NCBI GenBank assembly: GCA_009702645.1
Contig: WLHO01000012.1
Span: forward strand, 1-12,498
Direction: 5' to 3'
From: Actinomycetota bacterium
Lineage (GTDB): Bacteria > Actinomycetota > Actinomycetes > Actinomycetales > Microbacteriaceae
DNA: 12,498 bases
Positions 6,930 to 12,498 of the stretch are shown one piece after another (the stretch's first letter is position 1; each line of letters begins with the position of its first letter). The translations under genes and the position numbers were made by a program. The notes beneath the pieces were generated by a model. It did not search any database. It saw nothing but the letters and a program-made list of their open reading frames with translations, and was not told where the DNA came from.

Positions 6930-7751
6930 ATGAATTTGCAAGATTCCGCTGCCCACTCACCAGAGCTGGGCAGCGGCATCACCATTTCCGGCCTTACCAA
7001 AAAATTCAAGATAGGCCCTGGAAACCTAACTGCACTAGATAACGCAACGCTCCATAGCGATCGAGGTAGTTTCCTGTCGCTGCTTGGACCATCAGGTTGC
7101 GGAAAATCAACAATCCTTCGAATTCTTGCCGGTCTAGAAACGGCAACCGAAGGGTATGTCACTGTGGATGGCAAATCACCAGCTGAACTTAGGAAAAATC
7201 GCGAGCTAGGAATTGCGTTCCAGGATTCAGCGCTTATGCCGTGGCGTTCTGTGATCGACAACATTCGTTTGCCGCTAGAGCTTTCAGGTGTCAAACCAGA
7301 AGCTGGTCAGATCGAAGATCTGATAAAACTAGTAGGTCTTCAAACCTTTGAAAACGCAAAGCCCTACCAGCTCTCCGGCGGTATGCGCCAAAGGGTTTCA
7401 ATTGCACGTGCACTTGTTGTTCAACCGTCGGTGTTGCTTCTTGATGAACCATTTGGTGCTCTGGATGACATGACTCGTCAGAGATTGAACCTAGAACTAC
7501 TTAGAATCTGGACCGAGAAGCCCGCCACCACTTTGATGGTGACTCATGCCATCAGCGAAGCAATATTCCTTAGCGACCAAGTTGCAGTTATGACCGCACG
7601 GCCTGGCCGAATCAAGGAAGTCATCGATGTTAATCTTCCTAGGCCACGCACCATTGAGATGATGAGAACCAACGAGTTTCACGCCCTTCACGATCGGGCT
7701 TCCGAGCTGCTATTTGGTGCCCACGGTGAGAACATCCTGGAAGAAAACTAG
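6930..7751 (+). CDS. ABC transporter ATPase of the SsuB/TauB/ThiZ class
   Basis: A 273-residue cytoplasmic ATPase that drives the importer. All nucleotide-binding elements are intact: Walker [10 protein letters not shown] (53-61), Q-loop Gln98 in [10 protein letters not shown], signature LSGGM (148-152), Walker B LLLDEP (169-174) followed by the D-loop FGALD, and switch His206 (VTHAISEA). The [10 protein letters not shown] segment after the Q-loop and the MTARPGRI segment (221-228) are typical of ATPases serving nitrate, sulfonate, taurine and thiamine-precursor importers, which agrees with the NMT1-type binding protein next door. The gene begins nine bases after the binding-protein stop. No convincing Shine-Dalgarno sequence precedes it, but TAATCT, overlapping that stop, stands exactly six bases before the ATG. 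Substrate cannot be read from this subunit. Confidence 0.93.
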   Translation: MNLQDSAAHSPELGSGITISGLTKKFKIGPGNLTALDNATLHSDRGSFLSLLGPSGCGKSTILRILAGLETATEGYVTVDGKSPAELRKNRELGIAFQDSALMPWRSVIDNIRLPLELSGVKPEAGQIEDLIKLVGLQTFENAKPYQLSGGMRQRVSIARALVVQPSVLLLDEPFGALDDMTRQRLNLELLRIWTEKPATTLMVTHAISEAIFLSDQVAVMTARPGRIKEVIDVNLPRPRTIEMMRTNEFHALHDRASELLFGAHGENILEEN

Positions 7752-7759
7752 AGCCTGCC

Positions 7760-8563
7760 ATGATCAGCAGAAAGTGGATCTCTGGAACCGTAGGTACAGT
7801 AGCCACCATCTTGATTTGGTGGCTAGTAGCCGCAAATGCCTTCAGAAACACCCCCAAAGGAGCCACTGAGTCAATCGGTGCCATCCCAACCCCACCCGAA
7901 GTTTTTATGCAATTTGGAATTGATGGTTTCGACTTCTTTGCTAGAAATGCGGCCGTCACTATCGCCGAGGCCAGCTTGGGTTTTCTCTGGGGGAATTTGG
8001 CGGCTCTTGCTCTTGCAGCTGTTGCCCTAACCATTCCTAAGCTTGACAACCTTGCAATGCAGATTGCCCTGATCACCTACTGCATTCCGATTGTCGCTAT
8101 CGGTCCAATCATCCGCCTTGTTGTCGGCGCCCCTGGCCCTGGCGAGCCAGCGGAAACGGCAATCGCACTAGCTGCAATGAGTGTTTTCTTTACAACAATG
8201 GTCGGTGCAATGACTGGTGTGAAATCAGCCGATAAGGCTGCCTTGGATGTTGTGACTGTCTTTGGTGGAAACGCTTGGCACCGCCTGATAAAAGTTCAGC
8301 TCCTGTCTGCCCTGCCTTCGATTCTTGCCGCTCTCCGAATCGCAGCACCAGCTGCTTTTCTAGGTGCAATTCTTGGAGAGTACGTCGGTGGTCCTGACGT
8401 TGGTTTTGGACCAGCCATGGTCAATGCGCAACAGTCTCTCGAGGTAGCAAGAGTTTGGGCTTTGGCACTAGTTTCCGGAGCTATCGCGGGAGGCGCTTAC
8501 GCGTTGGTAGGACTCATCTCAAGATTTGTCACCCCTTGGGCTAAAGGCACGGTGAACGCGTGA
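7760..8563 (+). CDS. ABC importer permease 1 (BPD_transp_1 type)
   Basis: A 267-residue inner-membrane permease with about six helices, of the size expected for nitrate/sulfonate/thiamine-precursor importers. A short N-terminal helix (8-25) and a periplasmic stretch precede the transport domain. The cytoplasmic EAA-type coupling loop that docks on the ATPase is at about 161-186 (ALDVVTVFGGNAWHRL to SALPS), followed by a helix and LGEYVGG. It starts eight bases after the ATPase stop with only a weak AGAG upstream, and overlaps permease 2 by four bases. A second, different permease downstream implies a heterodimeric channel rather than the homodimer usual for ThiXYZ-type systems with a single permease gene. 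Confidence 0.9.
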   Translation: MISRKWISGTVGTVATILIWWLVAANAFRNTPKGATESIGAIPTPPEVFMQFGIDGFDFFARNAAVTIAEASLGFLWGNLAALALAAVALTIPKLDNLAMQIALITYCIPIVAIGPIIRLVVGAPGPGEPAETAIALAAMSVFFTTMVGAMTGVKSADKAALDVVTVFGGNAWHRLIKVQLLSALPSILAALRIAAPAAFLGAILGEYVGGPDVGFGPAMVNAQQSLEVARVWALALVSGAIAGGAYALVGLISRFVTPWAKGTVNA

Positions 8564-9366
8564 GATCACTAGGACAAAGAATCACACAGCTAGTCACTAA
8601 CACTTTGATTTCTTTAGCGGTTGTTGCAGTGCTGTGGTTTTTTGCCTTGTGGGCTTTCAATGTCCAACCTTTCATTGGCAAGAACCCGTTTGATGTTTAC
8701 ACTTTTCTTTTTGAAGTCCCAGCTGCTAGTGAAAACCGTGAACTGGTTGCTGCAGCATTGGGCCAGACGATGATTGATTCTGCAATCGGATTTGTCGTCG
8801 GTATGTTCTTGGCGACACTAGTGGCTCTCATCTTTAGTCTTTCAAAAGGCGTTGAGCAAGCCCTCATGCCTCTAGCTATGCTGCTTCGGTCAGTACCCCT
8901 TATTGCAATGGCTCCAATCATCATCTTGATCTTTGGCCGCGAGCAGCTGTCGGTGGCTGTGATGGGAGCCATCGTCGTGCTATTCCCGGCTCTGGTGAAT
9001 ATTGTCTTTGGTCTGCGAAGTGCTCCGCCTGCCATGTTTGATCTGGTGGCCGTATACGGAGGAAACAAGATTGATGCACTCCGAACTGTGGCATTCCCTT
9101 CATCGCTGCCCTCTTTCTTTGCGGCTCTTAAGATCTCCGTGCCTGGGGCAATCACGGGAGCTCTTTTGGTGGAGTGGCTGGCAACCGGTCAAGGGATTGG
9201 CTATGCGATTGTTTCAGCTATTGGCCGCGCTCGGCCGTCTGAGGTTTGGACTTACGTTGCCCTGATTACTGTGGTTTCGATAGTGCTCTACAACATTGTT
9301 GCAATGCTGGAAGAGTCAGTGCTAGCTAAGTATGGCCACACCAATGCCAAGCAGCCAAGCAAATAG
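8560..9366 (+). CDS. ABC importer permease 2 (BPD_transp_1 type)
   Basis: A 268-residue permease, paralogous in layout to permease 1. About six helices are visible, with the coupling loop at about 160-184 (MFDLVAVYGGNKIDAL to SSLPS) and the segment VEWLATGQGIGYAI after it, characteristic of the SsuC/TauC/ThiX permease class. The GTG start lies in the GTGA overlap with the stop of permease 1, with GGTGA five bases upstream, so translation of the two permeases is probably coupled for equal output. The gene ends 25 bases before the 3' end of the convergent tRNA-Arg, and no intrinsic terminator is visible in that gap. Confidence 0.9.
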   Translation: MRSLGQRITQLVTNTLISLAVVAVLWFFALWAFNVQPFIGKNPFDVYTFLFEVPAASENRELVAAALGQTMIDSAIGFVVGMFLATLVALIFSLSKGVEQALMPLAMLLRSVPLIAMAPIIILIFGREQLSVAVMGAIVVLFPALVNIVFGLRSAPPAMFDLVAVYGGNKIDALRTVAFPSSLPSFFAALKISVPGAITGALLVEWLATGQGIGYAIVSAIGRARPSEVWTYVALITVVSIVLYNIVAMLEESVLAKYGHTNAKQPSK

Positions 9367-9391
9367 AACTTTTACTAGCACTTCCGGGATT

Positions 9392-9467
9392 TGGCGCCCT
9401 CGGCAGGAATCGAACCTGCGACCAAGAGATTAGAAGGCTCTTGCTCTATCCACTGAGCTACGAGGGC
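9392..9467 (-). tRNA. tRNA-Arg (anticodon UCU), CCA encoded
   Basis: A 76-base cloverleaf on the minus strand. The 7-bp acceptor stem (GCCCTCG with CGAGGGC), D-arm GCTC/GAGC, T-arm with GGTTCGATTCC, discriminator G and an encoded CCA are all present. The anticodon loop CTTCTAA (9430-9436) places anticodon TCT at 9432-9434, reading AGA and AGG arginine codons. The anticodon stem pairs at four positions, but position 31 (C, 9437) faces position 39 (U, 9429), a mismatch next to the loop. TAAACT (9476-9481) eight bases upstream is a possible -10 box; read-through from the PotC-type gene, which ends 25 bases upstream, is also possible. Confidence 0.95.
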
Positions 9468-9475
9468 AGAACTAC

Positions 9476-9481
9476 AGTTTA
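9476..9481 (-). promoter_or_regulatory. Possible -10 box of the tRNA-Arg gene
   Basis: On the minus strand TAAACT lies eight bases before the mature 5' end of the tRNA, directly after the PotC-type stop. This spacing would start the primary transcript almost at the mature end. No clear -35 box is seen, so the call is tentative. Confidence 0.3.
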
Positions 9482-9492
9482 TCGGCTAGGCC

Positions 9493-10302
9493 TTACTTGT
9501 CGTTCTCGGTCCTAGAGAGCCTCTGAGAGACATAAACAGGGATAAGGGACAGCAAGATAACAACCGTCGCCACAACGTTCACAACAGATGCCTGATTCGG
9601 TCTAGCCATCTCCTTCAGAATCCAAAGCGGCAAAGTGTCAACTCCTGGAGGAGCGGTGAAGATTGTCACAACAACCTCATCAAAGCTAAGAGCAAAGGCA
9701 AGCAGGGCACCTGCTGCAAAAGCAGTTCTAAATTGAGGGAAGGTCACAAGTCGGAATGTTCCCCATAAGCCCTCCCCTAGATCCATTGAAGCTTCCTGGA
9801 GTGATGGGTTCATTCGCTTCAGTCTTGCGAAGACGTTGTTGAAAACCATGACAATACAAAATGTCGCGTGAGCGACAATCATTCCAAAGTACCCAATCTG
9901 GAAACCGGCAGGAGTAAGGAAGTTGCTATAGGTGTTGCTAAAGGCAACACCCGTGACAACACCTGGCAAAGCGATTGGCAAAACTACAAGCAGGTTCACT
10001 GTTCCCTTACCGAAAAACTCATACTTGCTCAAGGCAAAAGCCACTAGGGAGCCAAGGACCATTGCGATGCACATAGCCCCGAATGCAACGATTGCCGAAT
10101 TCAGGAGAGCTGATCTAATAGCTTCAGACTCGAAAGCTACGACCCACCACTTGAGCGACCACTCCGGAATCGGCCAAGCTGAAATCTGCCGTTCATTAAA
10201 AGCGTTCAGAATCAGAACCGTTAGTGGTGCGTACATGAAAATCAAAACAACTGAAACGATTGCCATCAGTGACCATCTAGAAGCGCGGGAGAATCTAAGC
10301 AT
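9493..10302 (-). CDS. potC: Polyamine-type ABC importer permease, PotC-like
   Basis: A 269-residue inner-membrane permease with about six helices, matching PotC/PotI proteins of spermidine/putrescine-type importers. The N-terminus is typical (helix 12-33 with YAPLTVLILNAFN), followed by the periplasmic WSLKWWVVAF segment. The EAA coupling loop is at about 170-189 (EASMDLGEGLWGTFRLVTFP), then LSFDEVVVT (205-213) and TLPLWILKEM (223-232), which are PotC-class landmarks. The ATG follows the PotB-type stop by six bases, with AGAGGA upstream of that stop, so the two permeases are in one operon. The symbol reflects the family; the real substrate could be a related cation such as putrescine, spermidine or another amine. 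Confidence 0.88.
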   Translation of the reverse strand: MLRFSRASRWSLMAIVSVVLIFMYAPLTVLILNAFNERQISAWPIPEWSLKWWVVAFESEAIRSALLNSAIVAFGAMCIAMVLGSLVAFALSKYEFFGKGTVNLLVVLPIALPGVVTGVAFSNTYSNFLTPAGFQIGYFGMIVAHATFCIVMVFNNVFARLKRMNPSLQEASMDLGEGLWGTFRLVTFPQFRTAFAAGALLAFALSFDEVVVTIFTAPPGVDTLPLWILKEMARPNQASVVNVVATVVILLSLIPVYVSQRLSRTENDK

Positions 10303-10308
10303 CTTGGG

Positions 10309-11187
10309 CTACATCCTCTCCAGTGAACCAGTGCGCCTTGCAACCATCAAATACATAACAACAAAGGCAATTGGGACCATAGAAAACGCTGCAGCAACCG
10401 GGGGGTTCAAGTTGATGTTCGAGGCAATAATCGAACCAATCATTTGAGTTGTGCCTCCAACGAAGCGGGCTGCTAGGTAGTCACCCAGACTTAGGGAGAA
10501 TGTAAAGACACTGCCGGCGATAATCGCTGGGGTTATCAGTGGTAGCACCATTCGAAAAACTGTTGGCCAGCCTTTTGCGCCGAGATCTGCCGAGGCGTCA
10601 AACAAATTGGTAGGCAGTTGTCTGATGGCTGTAAACACTGGCAAGGCCATGTAAGGAAACCACAGATAGGCCAAAGTGAGAATTGTGACGGGAATTCCAA
10701 AGCCAGGGCCACTGATTCCAAATGGAGCCATCAACCAGTTAAACAGCCCTTCCTCAGTAAACGTAAGTCGCATCGCCAAAAGCTTCACAAGGTACCCAGC
10801 CCACAACGGAAGCGTGATTGCAACAGCCAGAGCGTTCCGAACCCAAGGTCTTGCAATCTTTGCCATAAAGATTCCAAGTGGGATCGCAAAGGCTATGCAG
10901 ACAACGGTGACTGCAAGGGCGATGCCAAGAGTTCTTAGAGAAGTTGAAAGATAAGCCGGAACAGTAAAGATGTTCACAAAGTTCTCAAGCGTGAATCCAG
11001 GAATCACTTTTGAAGTAAATGGATCAATAAACCAGAAGGCAGTCACTAACAAAAGCGCAAGTGAAATTATGTAGACCCCGACCAACCAAGTCATTGGCAG
11101 GGCAAGAAGTGCAACAAGCCTGGTGGTTGGTCTTTTGTGTAAGTAGGTCGAAACTGGACGCTTTGGGGTTTTCTGGATTGCGCTCAA
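10309..11187 (-). CDS. potB: Polyamine-type ABC importer permease, PotB-like
   Basis: A 292-residue permease with about six helices, of the PotB/PotH class. A basic cytoplasmic N-terminus (1-23) precedes the first helix (about 25-50). LPLWAGYLVKLLAMR (126-140) is the typical mid-protein segment, and the EAA coupling loop is at about 196-216 (FDASADLGAKGWPTVFRMVLP), followed by SLGDYLAARFVGG (233-245). Translation starts at TTG: the only in-frame upstream codons before a TAA are AAA, GAG, GGT and GTA, and a good AGGTGAG ribosome site lies three bases upstream. With the PotC-like partner it would form a heterodimeric channel. It lies 84 bases after the binding-protein gene, with a strong hairpin in between. 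Substrate is assigned at family level only. Confidence 0.88.
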   Translation of the reverse strand: MSAIQKTPKRPVSTYLHKRPTTRLVALLALPMTWLVGVYIISLALLLVTAFWFIDPFTSKVIPGFTLENFVNIFTVPAYLSTSLRTLGIALAVTVVCIAFAIPLGIFMAKIARPWVRNALAVAITLPLWAGYLVKLLAMRLTFTEEGLFNWLMAPFGISGPGFGIPVTILTLAYLWFPYMALPVFTAIRQLPTNLFDASADLGAKGWPTVFRMVLPLITPAIIAGSVFTFSLSLGDYLAARFVGGTTQMIGSIIASNINLNPPVAAAFSMVPIAFVVMYLMVARRTGSLERM

Positions 11188-11190
11188 TTT

Positions 11191-11197
11191 CTCACCT
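11191..11197 (-). promoter_or_regulatory. Shine-Dalgarno site fixing the TTG start of the PotB-like gene
   Basis: On the minus strand AGGTGAG lies three bases before TTG (11187), with the AGGTG core at five bases. No other usable start is available before an in-frame TAA, so this site supports the unusual TTG initiation. Confidence 0.55.
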
Positions 11198-11229
11198 ACT
11201 TATTTGAAGTTTGTTCTTGAAGACTGGTA

Positions 11230-11261
11230 TTGCCGGGTGGAGTTTTACCCCCACCCGGCAA
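11230..11261 (-). other. Strong intercistronic hairpin between the PotD-like and PotB-like genes
   Basis: Bases 11230-11240 (TTGCCGGGTGG on the plus strand) are perfectly complementary to 11251-11261, giving an 11-bp, GC-rich stem with a ten-base loop. It begins 10 bases after the PotD-like stop and is followed on the transcribed strand by AATACCAG, with no T-run, so a simple intrinsic terminator is unlikely. Hairpins here in binding-protein operons commonly protect the upstream message or reduce downstream expression, giving excess binding protein over permease; that role is inferred. Confidence 0.7.
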
Positions 11262-11271
11262 AGCTGCGGAA

Positions 11272-12435
11272 CTAACCCTTAACGGTTACCCACGCATTGG
11301 TCCAGTCTTGGAAGCTGGTGCACTTAACGTCAGTGCGTCCATCAACACACTCCTCGATTGGAGTGGTCCAAGGCCATACCTGATCCCAGAAAGCCTCGTC
11401 TTCAGCTGCGAACTGGTCACAGTGAGCCTGAGCTTCATCGCTTGATGCACAGAAGGCGATGTTTGCAGGAGCCATACCAAAGTTCATGGCGATTGCTCCG
11501 TTAACACTTGCCTGGCTGGTGTAGTCGATCCATGCGTAAGCACAGTTCGAGTTTGGAGAAGTGGTGGATACCAACCAGGTGTCATACCATCCGGTTGAAC
11601 CTTCTTTAGGAAGAGTGGTCTTCAGGTTGTCCTGAGCGGCAAACTTCTTTAGAACTTCCCAGCTAGTTCCAACTACGGTGTTGCCACCAACGAAGGAAGT
11701 AATCTGAGCCACTGGGTCTGACCAGTACTCACCGATGATGGTGTTCTGCTGCTTTAGCAGTTCAACAGCAGCAGCAAGCTGAGTCTCGTCCAGTGCGTAT
11801 GGGTTGGTGATGCCAAGCTCTGGCTTGGTGGACATCAAGTACACAGCTGCGTCAGCGATGTAGATTGGTGCGTCATAAGCGGTGATTTTGCCAGCGTAAG
11901 GGCTGTCAGTTTCCCAAACAACGTCCCAGCTCTCAGGGGTGCCACCAGTGACATCCTCGTTGTACTGAAGAAGGTTTGCACCGCGGCCGATTGGAACACC
12001 GTAAGGCTTGCCGTTTACAACGTCATAAATCTGACCCTTCATACCTTCAGCGATTTCATCGCTGAAGTTAGGGATTAGATCCATGTTTAGTGGCGCAACG
12101 TCTCCACCGACGATTAGGCGAAGAGCTGCGTCACCTGATGCTGAGACGATGTCATATTCGCCTGTTCGCATAAGGGTAACCATTTCATCGCTTGTACCTG
12201 CAACGCGGGAGTTAACAACACAACCGGTCTCAGCAGTGAATGGGTCAACCCACTTTGGGTCAACGAAACCGGACCAGTTGACGATGTTCAGTTCACCCTC
12301 GAAAGCACCGAGTTCGGTTTTCATCGGGACGTCTGGAACCGTAAGGGTCAGTTCGCCGCTTGTTGTTGCACAACCAGATAGCACAAGTGCGCTAGCTGCT
12401 AGTAGTGCAGGAAGAGCTAGTTTGCTTCTTCTCAT
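11272..12435 (-). CDS. potD: Polyamine-type ABC importer substrate-binding lipoprotein, PotD/PotF-like
   Basis: A 387-residue lipoprotein that would present an amine substrate to the permeases encoded downstream. The N-terminus has MRRSK, a hydrophobic stretch and lipobox LSGC with Cys22. The mature protein has the PotD/PotF pattern: LNIVNWSGFVDP (49-60) with Trp54, GEYDIVSAS (92-100), KPYGVPIG (143-150), YDAP with Asp188, and GWYDTW (282-287), where Trp283 and Asp285 match the ligand-contacting Trp-x-Asp of PotD. A C-terminal extension (about 325-387) contains four cysteines (329, 339, 363, 372), and Cys72 and Cys298 occur earlier; disulfides are plausible in an exported protein. The ATG has a strong GAGAGGA site. 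The ATPase is not in the window. The substrate class is likely polyamine or similar. Confidence 0.88.
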   Translation of the reverse strand: MRRSKLALPALLAASALVLSGCATTSGELTLTVPDVPMKTELGAFEGELNIVNWSGFVDPKWVDPFTAETGCVVNSRVAGTSDEMVTLMRTGEYDIVSASGDAALRLIVGGDVAPLNMDLIPNFSDEIAEGMKGQIYDVVNGKPYGVPIGRGANLLQYNEDVTGGTPESWDVVWETDSPYAGKITAYDAPIYIADAAVYLMSTKPELGITNPYALDETQLAAAVELLKQQNTIIGEYWSDPVAQITSFVGGNTVVGTSWEVLKKFAAQDNLKTTLPKEGSTGWYDTWLVSTTSPNSNCAYAWIDYTSQASVNGAIAMNFGMAPANIAFCASSDEAQAHCDQFAAEDEAFWDQVWPWTTPIEECVDGRTDVKCTSFQDWTNAWVTVKG

Positions 12436-12440
12436 TTTTT

Positions 12441-12447
12441 TCCTCTC
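12441..12447 (-). promoter_or_regulatory. Shine-Dalgarno site of the PotD-like gene
   Basis: On the minus strand GAGAGGA lies five A bases before the ATG at 12435. The frame stays open upstream to the window edge but offers no start codon there, and this site plus the signal peptide fix the start. Confidence 0.7.
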
Positions 12448-12450
12448 ATT

Positions 12451-12496
12451 AATTGTTTGGAATCTTGGCGACGTGTTCCTTACGGAATGAGGCCAA
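12451..12496 (-). CDS. Possible 3' end of an upstream gene, cut by the window
   Basis: On the minus strand one frame is open from the window edge and encodes LASFRKEHVAKIPNN before a TAA at 12451-12453. Its stop is 15 bases before the PotD-like start, a spacing normal for operons. The missing ATPase gene of this importer would be the natural candidate for this position, but the 15 residues do not identify any family and a chance open frame of this length is quite possible. Confidence 0.25.
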
Positions 12497-12498
12497 TA

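Noticed and set aside
6839..7294. Long minus-strand open frame opposite the ATPase gene, and similar frames at 7639-8076, 8697-9155 and 12083-12490
   Set aside because: They lie opposite intact, well-recognised genes and encode low-complexity Ser/Ala/Arg-rich products with no domain; they are mirror frames.
1..12498. Defence system, mobile element, CRISPR or phage island
   Set aside because: No transposase, integrase, nuclease or direct-repeat array is seen; all genes are housekeeping transport, membrane or enzyme families with uniform composition. The tRNA shows no integrated element or duplicated 3' end nearby.

Overview
The window looks like an ordinary chromosomal stretch from a small-genome actinobacterium, most likely a freshwater Microbacteriaceae-type organism (Rhodoluna/Aquiluna-like). 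This is inferred from roughly balanced base composition, very short intergenic gaps, frequent GTG/TTG starts, several genes that lack a Shine-Dalgarno site but carry a -10 box exactly where a leaderless transcript would need it, and typical actinobacterial protein families. No mobile element, CRISPR array, phage gene or rRNA is visible. No stretch above 300 bases lacks a gene; the longest gaps are 5724-5882 and 4455-4598.

Layout. Bases 1-2082 (+): the 3' part of a Pr6Pr-type membrane protein, a membrane-anchored or secreted alpha/beta hydrolase, and a DoxX-family membrane protein that overlaps it by one base. Bases 2091-5723 (-): in transcription order a LysE/ArgO amino-acid exporter, a YqhA/UPF0114 membrane protein, a CorC/HlyC-type DUF21-CBS membrane protein and a zinc alcohol dehydrogenase. 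Bases 5883-9366 (+): a complete four-gene ABC importer (lipoprotein with NMT1/ThiY/RibY-type fold, ATPase, two different permeases). Bases 9392-9467 (-): tRNA-Arg(UCU) with encoded CCA. Bases 9493-12435 (-): a polyamine-type ABC importer (lipoprotein, PotB-like and PotC-like permeases) without its ATPase in the window; a short open frame at the right edge may be the end of an upstream gene.

Function. The window is dominated by envelope transport: uptake of a vitamin-like or cofactor-precursor compound, uptake of polyamine-like cations, export of basic amino acids, and a putative divalent-metal membrane protein. The most informative non-coding signals are a recurring TANNNT-N6-ATG leaderless arrangement, a strong hairpin between the polyamine binding-protein gene and its permeases, a 31-bp dyad in front of the four-gene importer, and an inverted repeat enclosing the lysE-type -10 box. 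I found no convincing previously undescribed system; the interest is in regulation and in the unknown substrate of the four-gene importer.
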